Under the pieces are notes generated by a model. That model was not told the DNA's origin. It saw only the letters and a list, made by a program, of their open reading frames with translations, and did not search any database. A DNA stretch of 64,000 bases, taken from positions 372,001 through 436,000 of the forward strand of contig NZ_VUNZ01000002.1 in assembly GCF_008386505.1 (NCBI RefSeq), read 5' to 3'. The position numbers and the translations under genes are program-made. This document shows positions 7,637-16,108 of the stretch, one piece after another (within the stretch, counting starts at the first letter, position 1; each line of letters opens with the position of its first letter). Source of the DNA: Chryseobacterium sediminis. Its GTDB lineage: Bacteria > Bacteroidota > Bacteroidia > Flavobacteriales > Weeksellaceae.

Positions 7637-10015
7637 ATGGAAGAAAACAAAAAAAATGCAGGAAATAAGGGGAAAACATTTCCCCTGCCTCCTAAAAAAA
7701 AGAAAGATACCTCCTGGAAAAAATGGGTCTCATTTATTTGGATTGGGCTCGTTGCGGTAGTTCTGGGAATTTCGGGACTTTTCTTTGCGGTTTCTCAAGG
7801 ATTCCTTGGGGAAATGCCTGATGTAAAAGAACTTGAAAACCCTGATATCTTTGTCGCTTCAGAAATCATTTCTTCAGACGGAGTTATGCTGGGTAAATTT
7901 GAAAAGGAAAAAACACAACCTATTGTCTATAAGGATCTTCCTCCTTACCTTATCTATGCCCTCCAGGCTAAAGAAGATGAGCGTTTCAAAGAACATTCAG
8001 GAATTGACTTATATTCTATTGCCAGAGCCGTAGCATATGGTGGTGGACGTGGTGGAGGTTCTACCATCACCCAACAGCTGGCAAAACTTCTTTTTACAGG
8101 AAATGCTTCCCAAAATAAAGTGGAAAGAGCGTTCCAGAAATTAAAAGAATGGGTTGTTGCAGTAAGCCTTGAGAAAAGATATACCAAAGAAGAGATCGTT
8201 ACTCTTTACTTCAATAAATTTGATTTCCTGTTCAATGCTAACGGTATTGAAATGGCTTCCAGAGTTTATTTTAACAAAAAGACTTCTGAGCTTACATTAC
8301 CTGAGGCTGCAACCTTTGTAGCAATGCTTGAAAACCCAAGAAAAAACAATCCTTACAGATATCCTGAAAAGGCTAAAGAAAGAAGGAATGTTGTATTGGA
8401 TCAGATGCAGAAAACCGGATATATTGATGCTGCCACCTATGAAAAAGCAGCCAACACTCCTATTGAAGTAGACTTCCACCCTATTAAAAGTATTACTGAC
8501 GGATATTCGGCGTATTACAAATTCTATTTGAGAAAAGAGATTGATAAGTATCTTGAAACTCATGAAAAAGAAACCGGTAAAAAACTTAACCTTTACAAAG
8601 ACGGTTTAAAAATATATGTTACCCTTGATTCTAAAATGCAGAAGTATGCAGAAGAAGCAATCAAAGAACATTTAACGGATCTTCAGAAAAGATTTGATGC
8701 TGAACAAAGAGGCAGAAAGAACAGACCTTTCTACTATCTTAATGACAAACAGATCAAAGATGTGATGCTTCAGGCGATGAAAAGAACCGGCCGTTACAAG
8801 CTGTTAAAAGCTGACGGAATGCCGGAAGACTCCATTATGATGGAATTCAAGAAACCTATCAAAACTTCAAGGTTCACATGGAACGGAGAAGAAGAAGTTG
8901 AAATGTCTCCTTGGGATTCTATCAGATACCATAAACAAATTGCACAGGCAGGTCTGATGTCTATGGTACCAGGAACGGGAGAGATTAAAGCATGGGTAGG
9001 AGGTATTGACTGGCAGCACTTCCAATATGATCACATCAAGCAAGGGAAGAGACAGGTAGGATCTACCTTCAAGCCTTTCGTGTATGCAACCGCTATCATG
9101 AAACTGGGAATGACTCCTTGTTCAGCTGTTTCCAACGGAACTTATGATCATAACGGATGGCATGTACCGGGAAGAGGAGGAATGCTTACTTTAAAAGATG
9201 CATTGGCCCACTCTCAAAACCCTGTTGCTGCAAGACTTATTGAAATGACAGGAGTAGATGCTGTTATCCAGACCGCAAGAGACCTGGGAGTAACAGAGGA
9301 TATCCCGAGAAACAATACAATCGCTTTAGGTTCATCAGACATTACGATTTATGAAATGCTTGGTGCTTACAGTACTTTTGCCAACTATGGAAACTACAAT
9401 AAACCTGAAATGATCTGGAGAATTGAAGATGCCAACGGTAGAGTAATCAAGGAAGTAAATGTAGAACCAAAAGAGGTAATGAACCCAATGTATGCTTACA
9501 CCATGATTGAACTGATGAAAGGTGTAGCACAGTACGGAACCGCTTCCGGAGAGCTGGGAAGAAGAGGAATTTCAAAAGCAGTAGAAATTGCTGCTAAAAC
9601 AGGAACAACTCAGAACAACTCTGACGGATGGTTTATGGGAATCACGCCAAAATTAGCAACCGGAGCATGGGTTGGATGGGAAGACAGAGCAACTCACTTC
9701 TTTGGAACCGGTGAAGGTCAGGGGGCAAAAATGGCATTACCAATCTGGGCTATTTTCATGAAGAAAGTATGGGCAGATAAAAGTTTAGGAGTTACTCCTG
9801 ATGACAAATTTGTTAAGCCTTCCGATTGGAAAGACGGCTGTTCAAACCTTAAAGGATTAAGCGGGGGATATGGAGATGACGGAAGTCTTCAGACGATTGA
9901 TGAGATCAAAAATCCAAGACCGGCAGATCCTACGCCTAAAAAACCAACAGAAAAGAAAGAGGACAACATCAATGAAAACCTTCATTCCAATGATGAAGTA
10001 GATTTCAATAAATAA
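7637..10015 (+). CDS. Class A penicillin-binding protein (PBP1A-type)
   Basis: Bifunctional peptidoglycan synthase, 792 residues. It has a cytoplasmic Lys/Pro-rich N-terminus, one membrane helix (about 33-55), then a GT51 glycosyltransferase domain with EDERFKEHSGID and GGSTITQQLAKLLF. The transpeptidase domain has the SxxK serine in GSTFKPF, the SxN-like AHSQNP, and KTGTTQNNSDGWF. A disordered Pro/Lys/Glu tail follows. It is the last gene of the ricT-gldH-PBP unit, an order common in Flavobacteriia. All catalytic motifs are intact, so the enzyme should be active in both reactions. Confidence 0.95.
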   Translation: MEENKKNAGNKGKTFPLPPKKKKDTSWKKWVSFIWIGLVAVVLGISGLFFAVSQGFLGEMPDVKELENPDIFVASEIISSDGVMLGKFEKEKTQPIVYKDLPPYLIYALQAKEDERFKEHSGIDLYSIARAVAYGGGRGGGSTITQQLAKLLFTGNASQNKVERAFQKLKEWVVAVSLEKRYTKEEIVTLYFNKFDFLFNANGIEMASRVYFNKKTSELTLPEAATFVAMLENPRKNNPYRYPEKAKERRNVVLDQMQKTGYIDAATYEKAANTPIEVDFHPIKSITDGYSAYYKFYLRKEIDKYLETHEKETGKKLNLYKDGLKIYVTLDSKMQKYAEEAIKEHLTDLQKRFDAEQRGRKNRPFYYLNDKQIKDVMLQAMKRTGRYKLLKADGMPEDSIMMEFKKPIKTSRFTWNGEEEVEMSPWDSIRYHKQIAQAGLMSMVPGTGEIKAWVGGIDWQHFQYDHIKQGKRQVGSTFKPFVYATAIMKLGMTPCSAVSNGTYDHNGWHVPGRGGMLTLKDALAHSQNPVAARLIEMTGVDAVIQTARDLGVTEDIPRNNTIALGSSDITIYEMLGAYSTFANYGNYNKPEMIWRIEDANGRVIKEVNVEPKEVMNPMYAYTMIELMKGVAQYGTASGELGRRGISKAVEIAAKTGTTQNNSDGWFMGITPKLATGAWVGWEDRATHFFGTGEGQGAKMALPIWAIFMKKVWADKSLGVTPDDKFVKPSDWKDGCSNLKGLSGGYGDDGSLQTIDEIKNPRPADPTPKKPTEKKEDNINENLHSNDEVDFNK

Positions 10016-10035
10016 ATTCTCTTTTAGAAATACAC

Positions 10036-10070
10036 AAGACCTTTCAATAATTTGGAAGGTCTTTTCTTTT
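10036..10070 (+). terminator. Rho-independent terminator after the PBP gene
   Basis: The stem AAGACCTT (10036-10043) with AAGGTCTT (10056-10063) is followed by a T-rich tract. Confidence 0.85.
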
Positions 10071-10078
10071 ATAATTAA

Positions 10079-10086
10079 TACCTTTG
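10079..10086 (+). promoter_or_regulatory. Candidate -7 box for selO
   Basis: TACCTTTG matches TANNTTTG and ends 4 bp before the selO ATG, so the mRNA would be leaderless or nearly so. The nearest upstream TTTG (10051-10054) is 24 bp away, longer than usual. Confidence 0.4.
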
Positions 10087-10090
10087 AAGC

Positions 10091-11632
10091 ATGAATATCG
10101 AACGTATCAGACAGCCTTTCATCGAGAATTTCCCAGGTGATTTTTCAAACAACCTTATGCAGAGAAACACCCCAAAAGTATTATTTGCTACCATCAAACC
10201 TGCTGGTTTTGATCACCCTGAATTGATTGCTTTTAATGAAGTCCTTTCCAAAGAAATAGGATTAGGAAAATTTGAAGATAAAGATCTGGACTTTCTGGTT
10301 GGAAATAACCTTCCCGAAAATGTTAAAACTTATGCTACCGCGTATGCAGGACATCAGTTTGGAAACTGGGCGGGACAGCTCGGAGACGGAAGAGCAATCC
10401 TTGCAGGCGAGGTAACAAATGAGACAGGAAAAAAGACAGAAATTCAATGGAAAGGCGCCGGAGCAACCCCCTATTCCAGACATGCTGACGGAAGAGCCGT
10501 ATTGAGATCTTCTGTCCGCGAATACCTGATGAGTGAAGCGATGTATCATTTAGGAGTTCCTACAACAAGGGCACTCAGTCTGGCTTTTACGGGCGAAGAT
10601 GTAATGCGCGATATTATGTACAGTGGAAATCCTCAACTTGAAAAAGGCGCAGTGGTCATCAGAACTGCCGAAAGCTTTCTGCGTTTCGGACATTTTGAAC
10701 TGATGTCTGCTCAAAGAGAATACAATACCCTGCAGGAACTTGCTGATTTTACCATTGAAAACTATTTTCCGGAAATCACACCATCAGACGATCAGAGATA
10801 CAAAGATTTTTTTCAGAATATCTGTACCCGTACCGCAGACTTAATGGTAGAATGGTTCAGAGTAGGATTTGTACATGGAGTTATGAATACAGATAACATG
10901 TCTGTTCTCGGACTAACTATCGATTATGGACCTTACTCTATGATGGATGAATATGATTTGAATTTCACTCCTAATACCACAGACCTTCCGGGAAGAAGAT
11001 ATGCATTCGGAAAACAGGGGCAGATTGCCCAATGGAACCTTTGGCAGCTTGCTAATGCACTCCACCCTTTAATTAAAGATGAAAAGTTTTTAGAAGATAC
11101 CTTAAATAATTTCGGAACGTATTTCTGGGAAGCTCATGATCAGATGCTTTGCAAAAAATTCGGGTTTGATCAGCTTCAAAAAGAAGATGAGGAGTTCTTT
11201 ACCAATTGGCAGGGATTAATGCAGGAACTTCAGCTAGACTACACCCTGTTTTTCAATCAACTGGAAACAACAACTCCGGATACTGACATAAAAGAACATT
11301 TTAAAGAAGTTTCTTACATCCTTTTGAATGACCAAATGCTGGCAAAACTTAGTAACTTCATTAAGACTTATGAAGCAAGATTAGAATTAAACTCTATATC
11401 AAAAGACGCTTCTTTGGCCATGATGAGAAAAACAAACCCAAAATTCATCCTGAGAAATTATCTTCTTTATGAGTGTATTGAAGAGATCAACAATGGCAAA
11501 AAAGACATGCTGGAAAAACTCATCAAAGCTTTAGAATCCCCTTATCAGGAAATATATCCTGAGTTCTCTGTCAAAAGACCTTCTGGCTATGACGATACCG
11601 CTGGATGCTCAACACTTTCATGCAGTTCATAA
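10091..11632 (+). CDS. selO: Protein adenylyltransferase SelO (YdiU/UPF0061)
   Basis: Pseudokinase-fold enzyme that transfers AMP from ATP to protein hydroxyl groups and is linked to redox stress in E. coli. At 513 residues it is near family length. Diagnostic segments are AGHQFGNWAGQLGDGRAILAGE, KGAGATPYSRHADGRAVLRS, GVPTTRALSL, and VHGVMNTDNMSVLGLTIDYGP with the metal-binding NTDN. The C-terminus ends GCSTLSCSS: a Cys-rich tail at the position where eukaryotic SelO carries selenocysteine. The gene appears monocistronic, behind the PBP terminator. Confidence 0.94.
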   Translation: MNIERIRQPFIENFPGDFSNNLMQRNTPKVLFATIKPAGFDHPELIAFNEVLSKEIGLGKFEDKDLDFLVGNNLPENVKTYATAYAGHQFGNWAGQLGDGRAILAGEVTNETGKKTEIQWKGAGATPYSRHADGRAVLRSSVREYLMSEAMYHLGVPTTRALSLAFTGEDVMRDIMYSGNPQLEKGAVVIRTAESFLRFGHFELMSAQREYNTLQELADFTIENYFPEITPSDDQRYKDFFQNICTRTADLMVEWFRVGFVHGVMNTDNMSVLGLTIDYGPYSMMDEYDLNFTPNTTDLPGRRYAFGKQGQIAQWNLWQLANALHPLIKDEKFLEDTLNNFGTYFWEAHDQMLCKKFGFDQLQKEDEEFFTNWQGLMQELQLDYTLFFNQLETTTPDTDIKEHFKEVSYILLNDQMLAKLSNFIKTYEARLELNSISKDASLAMMRKTNPKFILRNYLLYECIEEINNGKKDMLEKLIKALESPYQEIYPEFSVKRPSGYDDTAGCSTLSCSS

Positions 11633-11714
11633 GGTTCCAACAGTAAATATCACATATAATCATCATGTTTTCACCATATTAAATATTTTCACTACATTTA
11701 GAAAAATCTTTAAT

Positions 11715-12578
11715 ATGAAAAAAATTGTACTTTCTTTAGCATTGGCATCATGCTTTTACAGCAATGCCCAGACCCTACTTTCGGAAAATTTCGAAGGAGC
11801 GACATTTCCACCAACAGGATGGACTAAAACTAATACAAACGCATCAAGAGCATGGGATTTAACCAGCTCTGTTTTTTCCGGAACTTCAGCATCTTCTATT
11901 GAACTCAAAACAAGATTTACCATTGCCGGAAATAATTCTGCTACTATTGACTGGATTGCCGGCTCTAACACAGCATACCTTACAAGCCCTTCATTCAGTT
12001 TAGCTGGAGCGACAAGTCCAACCCTAAGCTTCAAAGTAAAAGTTGGCTGGGGTTATATGATCAGCCTGAACAAAGGAAATCTTCTGGCACAGATATCAAT
12101 AGATGGAGGAACTAACTGGGTTACTCTTTGGAATGAAGATAGTGAACCCGGCTTTACTGATGACGGTGATGGTAATATAGATACTGATTTTTATAACACA
12201 GTTACTGTACAGAAAAGCCTTAGTACATACATAGGACAGGCGAATGTAAAAATAAGATTCCAGTATATGGCAACTGATGCTGATGCTGTTTCAGTAGATG
12301 ATGTACAGGTTGTTGCTAATGGAACTCTTGGTACATCTGATGTTTCAAAAGCAAAAGCTGATAACATTTCTGTTTATCCAAATCCTACCAAAGGTGAAAT
12401 CAACATTAAAACTGATAAAAAAATAAAAAACATGTCAGTGATTGATGCATCAGGTAAAACTTTGAGTACAAACAATTCCGGAACTACAGAGATCTCTTCA
12501 CTTCCAAAAGGAATCTATTTATTAAAAGTAGACTTCTCTGACGGAACTTCAAAAACTGAAAAAGTAATCAAACAATAA
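11715..12578 (+). CDS. T9SS-exported choice-of-anchor-J-like protein
   Basis: A 287-residue secreted protein. The ATG at 11715 starts a clean signal peptide (MKKIVLSLALASCFYSNAQ); upstream ATGs in frame give a non-signal-like extension and are disfavoured. The body begins LLSENFEGATFPPTGWTKTN, the opening typical of choice-of-anchor-J/MAM-like beta-sandwich domains (about 20-200), and carries acidic DDGDGNIDTD, a possible Ca2+ site. The last about 75 residues are a type A T9SS sorting domain (ISVYPNPTKGEINI ... LPKGIYLLKV ... KTEKVIKQ). The protein is therefore likely exported and anchored or released at the cell surface. Its ligand or substrate is unknown. Confidence 0.85.
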   Translation: MKKIVLSLALASCFYSNAQTLLSENFEGATFPPTGWTKTNTNASRAWDLTSSVFSGTSASSIELKTRFTIAGNNSATIDWIAGSNTAYLTSPSFSLAGATSPTLSFKVKVGWGYMISLNKGNLLAQISIDGGTNWVTLWNEDSEPGFTDDGDGNIDTDFYNTVTVQKSLSTYIGQANVKIRFQYMATDADAVSVDDVQVVANGTLGTSDVSKAKADNISVYPNPTKGEINIKTDKKIKNMSVIDASGKTLSTNNSGTTEISSLPKGIYLLKVDFSDGTSKTEKVIKQ

Positions 12579-12600
12579 TAACGTTTATACAAACTTTTAT

Positions 12601-12627
12601 AACCACCAGCTTTGGTGGTTTTTTTAT
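12601..12627 (+). terminator. Rho-independent terminator after the T9SS substrate gene
   Basis: Perfect 8-bp stem AACCACCA/TGGTGGTT with a 4-nt loop, followed by a seven-T run. Confidence 0.92.
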
Positions 12628-12629
12628 TT

Positions 12630-12637
12630 TACTTTTG
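12630..12637 (+). promoter_or_regulatory. Candidate -7 box for the 12653 membrane protein gene
   Basis: TACTTTTG (TANNTTTG) lies 15 bp before the GTG start. An upstream TTTG (12611-12614) has a 15-bp spacer and overlaps the terminator stem. Confidence 0.4.
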
Positions 12638-12652
12638 CAAAAAATTTGACAC

Positions 12653-13930
12653 GTGTCTTTTATCAAAACAAAAATCATCAATTTCTTTAAACTTATTTTT
12701 CCTTCCACTTACACCGAGCTGGCAGTTTTTCTCTTTTTTATGATCTGCTATGGAATTTTAGGGTCTTACATCGCTCTTCATTACAGGATCATTTTTGACA
12801 ACAGAATTCCATGGGATGCTTATTTCAGTTTTGATAATAAATCTATTCTTATGACGGGAGGAAGTTTTGAAAGACACCCTCTGTCCTATTATTTTTTCAA
12901 CTGGGTAAGAGAATTTTCATTATTTATTTCAGGTGGAAAAATGGATGCCAACTTCAGGCTTACACTGGCCTGGCTCAGCAATATTATTATTACCTTAAAC
13001 ATTGTTCAGGTTTTCAAATATCTAAAGAACATTGTCTGTCTCCCACTTTGGCTAAGTGTCTTAATCATTTTATTTTTTGGAGCTTTTTCAACCAATATCA
13101 TATTGTCTTTTACTCCGGAAAACTTCACTTATACGCTGTTTTTACTCTCATTATATAATTATTATGCAGCAATAAAACTCAGAAAGGAAGAAAAAACACC
13201 TGCCATTGCTCTTTCACTTGCCGGAATTACCATTGGCGGACTTACGATTACCAATTTTGTAAAAGTTTTCATTCCCCTTCTTTTTGAAAAAAATCTTTTC
13301 AGGGATTGGAGAAAATTCGGAAATGCAGTGTTGAGGATAACCGTTGCTGCTATCTGCTTTGTACTGCTTTATCTGAACAGAATTGATTTTAAGTATCAGA
13401 ATATCTTTTCCAAAACCAACCAGCAGTACGAAAAATTCTCTAATGTAGAATCAATGCCGACCTGGGATATGATTCTTTCCTTCTTTTTCGGAGGTAACAT
13501 TCTTTTCCCGGGGTTTATTATTTCAGACAAACATAATATGAAGGGATTCGACTTTAAAGGGCTTTATATGGACCTTTATTCATCTACTTTTCCCTACATT
13601 TTTGTTACCATATTATTATCCCTGATCATTTGGAGTTATTTTAAAAACTTCAAGAATAAATGGGTTCAGATTATTGCCATTTCATTTTTCGTTGACATTG
13701 TGATCCATTGTGTGATGAGGTTCGGACTTCATACTTCATCTATCTATGGCGGACATTTTGTTTTTGTGTATCCGCTTCTGTTGGGATGGCTTTTTTATGC
13801 TTACAGATCGTCTCCGAAAATAATGTCGGTTTTAACATTAACTGTGATTTTACTATTTGTTTATCTACTTGCGAACAATTTATTCCGAATGGCAGAGTTT
13901 TTCTGGTTTATGGAAACTTATTACCAATAA
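12653..13930 (+). CDS. Polytopic membrane protein of unknown function
   Basis: A 425-residue integral membrane protein with about ten hydrophobic segments, starting at GTG (MSFIKTKIINFFKLIFP). The first helix (about 20-44) is followed by a loop with FDNRIPWDAYFSFDN and GGSFERHPLSYYFFN. The pattern of an early periplasmic loop followed by many helices, ending in a Tyr/Phe-rich C-terminus, resembles GT-C-fold glycosyltransferases or O-antigen-type membrane proteins, but I see no definite motif. The His-Pro in RHPLSYYF may correspond to the mannosyltransferase-like loop. It is flanked by terminators on both sides, so it is probably monocistronic. No function is assigned. Confidence 0.7.
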   Translation: MSFIKTKIINFFKLIFPSTYTELAVFLFFMICYGILGSYIALHYRIIFDNRIPWDAYFSFDNKSILMTGGSFERHPLSYYFFNWVREFSLFISGGKMDANFRLTLAWLSNIIITLNIVQVFKYLKNIVCLPLWLSVLIILFFGAFSTNIILSFTPENFTYTLFLLSLYNYYAAIKLRKEEKTPAIALSLAGITIGGLTITNFVKVFIPLLFEKNLFRDWRKFGNAVLRITVAAICFVLLYLNRIDFKYQNIFSKTNQQYEKFSNVESMPTWDMILSFFFGGNILFPGFIISDKHNMKGFDFKGLYMDLYSSTFPYIFVTILLSLIIWSYFKNFKNKWVQIIAISFFVDIVIHCVMRFGLHTSSIYGGHFVFVYPLLLGWLFYAYRSSPKIMSVLTLTVILLFVYLLANNLFRMAEFFWFMETYYQ

Positions 13931-13963
13931 AAAAAGCTGAGAATTTTTCTCAGCTTTTTGTTT
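13931..13963. terminator. Bidirectional terminator between convergent genes
   Basis: The 11-bp stem AAAAAGCTGAG (13931-13941) with CTCAGCTTTTT (13949-13959) has T runs on both strands. It serves the membrane-protein gene (plus) and the SPOR gene (minus). Confidence 0.92.
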
Positions 13964-13984
13964 CTATGTTGAATTGAATCAATT

Positions 13985-14542
13985 CTATTTTGCTTCTGCA
14001 CAAAAAATTCTGTACTGTACTGCCATTGCAGATTTGAAATACTCTCTGATTCTCGAAAGATCGCTTGCTGCACTTTGTTTTGTGAAATAACTTCCCGCTA
14101 AAATTTTATAGTTAGGTCTTAAAGAAGCATCGGTTTCTACTTTAAGGTTAGGGAATCTTTTTCTGAAATAAGACTTTACTTCATTGGCTTCTTCGTTACT
14201 TTTCACAGTGGTAATCTGAATTTTAAACCCTAAAATTCTAGGATTTTTCTTACAAATTTCAGCATTGGTAAGCTCTCTGCTTGGCACAAAAATTTTGGGA
14301 GGTTTTGTAGTGATCCCTGTAGAAATTCCACCATCACTAAACCCGGAATCTTTTGGAGAATTTGCCGGAGTAACCTTAGCACATTTTCCTTCAATTCCTT
14401 CCAAAGCTGCATTTATTTTGGAATCCATTGTCATAACAAGTTCTGTACCCGAAAGGGTGTCTTTTTTAACAACTTGCTGGGCTTCAATACTATAAAAACC
14501 AAATAGTGATAATATCGAAAATATTTTAATCAAATTTTTCAT
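13985..14542 (-). CDS. SPOR-domain exported protein
   Basis: A 185-residue protein with a signal peptide (MKNLIKIFSILSLFGFYSIEAQ), a middle linker with Cys54 (GKCAKV) and Cys97 (ICKK), and a C-terminal SPOR domain (about 103-180: GFKIQITTVKSNEEANEV ... NYKILAGSYFTKQSAASDL ... YFKSAMAVQYRI). SPOR domains bind denuded peptidoglycan glycans at division sites. It is divergent from actA with a 184-bp gap; a SPOR protein upstream of alternative complex III genes is a recurrent arrangement in Bacteroidota, whose meaning is unclear. Confidence 0.88.
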   Translation of the reverse strand: MKNLIKIFSILSLFGFYSIEAQQVVKKDTLSGTELVMTMDSKINAALEGIEGKCAKVTPANSPKDSGFSDGGISTGITTKPPKIFVPSRELTNAEICKKNPRILGFKIQITTVKSNEEANEVKSYFRKRFPNLKVETDASLRPNYKILAGSYFTKQSAASDLSRIREYFKSAMAVQYRIFCAEAK

Positions 14543-14671
14543 TTAAACTTGTTTTCGCAAATTTATACAAATTAAAAAACTGTACCAAACTAGTTATTTA
14601 GAATCAATACAAATTAAACGTAAATGATATTTTCCCTTTTCGATATACCGTTAAATTCCTGTTAAAAATAT

Positions 14672-14679
14672 TATTTTTG
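14672..14679 (+). promoter_or_regulatory. Candidate -7 box of the act operon
   Basis: TATTTTTG (TANNTTTG) lies 47 bp before the actA ATG. No clear -33 TTG is at the right distance. Confidence 0.4.
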
Positions 14680-14726
14680 CGGAATTGATTGAATGTTCAA
14701 TAATTTACTAACATAAGATAATTTAA

Positions 14727-16085
14727 ATGATTAGTTGGAGAAAGCATTATAAAAAAACGTTGATCGCGATAGGCTTATTGCTATCAACCAGTGCTTCATT
14801 TTACGGGCAAGACGGCGATCCTAAAAACGGAGAGAAACTTTTCAAAGCGAATTGTACTGCATGTCACGCGCTGGACAAACAAGTTGTTGGACCACCATTA
14901 AAGGGGGTTGTAGAACGAGTAAAGACAGAAGGTGGTGTAGACAAAGATTGGCTTCACAAGTGGATCAAAGACAACAAAGCTCTAAGAGCTTCTGGGGATA
15001 AATACGCCAATGAGATTTTTGAAAAGTTTAATAAGACTGAAATGCAGGTCTTTCCAAATCTTACAGATAAGGATATTGACGACATTTTAGCTTTCACGAC
15101 TAATCCTCCTGCTCCGGAAGAGAAAAAGCCGGAAGCAACTCCTGCAACTGACGCTACGGCGGCAGCTCCTGCAGACAAAACTACTACAAACGTTGTAATC
15201 ATTTCACTTTTAGCGATCGCAGGTTTATTGGTTTGGATCTTAGCAAAACTAAGACAATTGGTAAAACTGGGTCAATCTGAAGATTTAGCTGGACTTAACG
15301 AAACAAGAGTTCGTTCTTTCAGTGAAATGTATGAGAAGTTCCACTACATTGGTAAAGGCTTATTAGCAATCCTTGCTATTTTAGCAGCTTACGGAGTATG
15401 GAACTGGCTGATGTGGATTGGGGTTTACAAAGGGTACAAACCTGAGCAGCCTATCTACTTCTCTCACAAAATTCACGCTGGAGAACAAAAAATTGACTGT
15501 CAATTATGTCACTCTAGTGCTAAATACGGAAAAGTATCTGAAATTCCTTCTATGAACGTTTGTATGAACTGTCACAGAACAATTTCTGAATACAACGCAG
15601 ATCACTACATGGAGCCAGGAAAAGATAAGGCATTCTATGACGGAGAAATCCAGAAGATCTACGCTGCAACAGGTTGGGATCCTGCAAAACAACAGTACAC
15701 AGGAAAAACACAACCGGTTGAATGGACAAGAATCCACAACATGCCAGACTTCGTTTACTTCAACCACTCTCAGCACGTAATTGCTGGAGAACAAGCAATC
15801 ATCAATTCTTTCAACAAAAAGAATCCTAACAACAAAATTGATGTTGTATGTAAAGCTTGTCACGGTAAAATTGATACAATGAATGTTGTTCAAATGGCTA
15901 ACGACTTTACTATGGGATGGTGTATCGAGTGCCACAGAACGACTGAAGTTGATATGAACAACGGTTATAATAAAGAGTACTTCAAAAATCTACATGACAA
16001 GTTGAAAAAACAATATCCACAAGATGGAGGTAAGATCACTGTAGATGCAATTGGAGGTCTTGAGTGTGGTAAATGTCATTATTAA
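14727..16085 (+). CDS. actA: ActA, multiheme cytochrome c subunit of alternative complex III
   Basis: Electron-transfer subunit of the quinol:cytochrome c oxidoreductase ACIII, 452 residues. After a signal-anchor (about 9-25) comes a class I mono-heme domain with CTACH (43-47). An Ala/Pro/Glu-rich linker (about 127-152) leads to two membrane helices (155-173, 210-232). A cytochrome c7/c3-like domain then has CxxCH at 258-262, 279-283, 375-379, 399-403 and 447-451, giving six haem motifs in all. The last motif is two residues from the C-terminus (CGKCHY). It heads actABCDEF and is preceded by a possible -7 box. The N-terminal mono-haem domain is an addition to the pentahaem core that defines ActA. 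Confidence 0.93.
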   Translation: MISWRKHYKKTLIAIGLLLSTSASFYGQDGDPKNGEKLFKANCTACHALDKQVVGPPLKGVVERVKTEGGVDKDWLHKWIKDNKALRASGDKYANEIFEKFNKTEMQVFPNLTDKDIDDILAFTTNPPAPEEKKPEATPATDATAAAPADKTTTNVVIISLLAIAGLLVWILAKLRQLVKLGQSEDLAGLNETRVRSFSEMYEKFHYIGKGLLAILAILAAYGVWNWLMWIGVYKGYKPEQPIYFSHKIHAGEQKIDCQLCHSSAKYGKVSEIPSMNVCMNCHRTISEYNADHYMEPGKDKAFYDGEIQKIYAATGWDPAKQQYTGKTQPVEWTRIHNMPDFVYFNHSQHVIAGEQAIINSFNKKNPNNKIDVVCKACHGKIDTMNVVQMANDFTMGWCIECHRTTEVDMNNGYNKEYFKNLHDKLKKQYPQDGGKITVDAIGGLECGKCHY

Positions 16086-16108
16086 TAACTAAAAAATTAG
16101 AAGTATAA

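Noticed and set aside
11594..11632. Selenocysteine in SelO
   Set aside because: The tail codons are ordinary Cys (GCSTLSCSS); there is no in-frame TGA or SECIS-like hairpin.
15504..15935. 143-codon minus-strand frame inside actA
   Set aside because: Antisense to a conserved multihaem cytochrome gene; no start context or homology signal.
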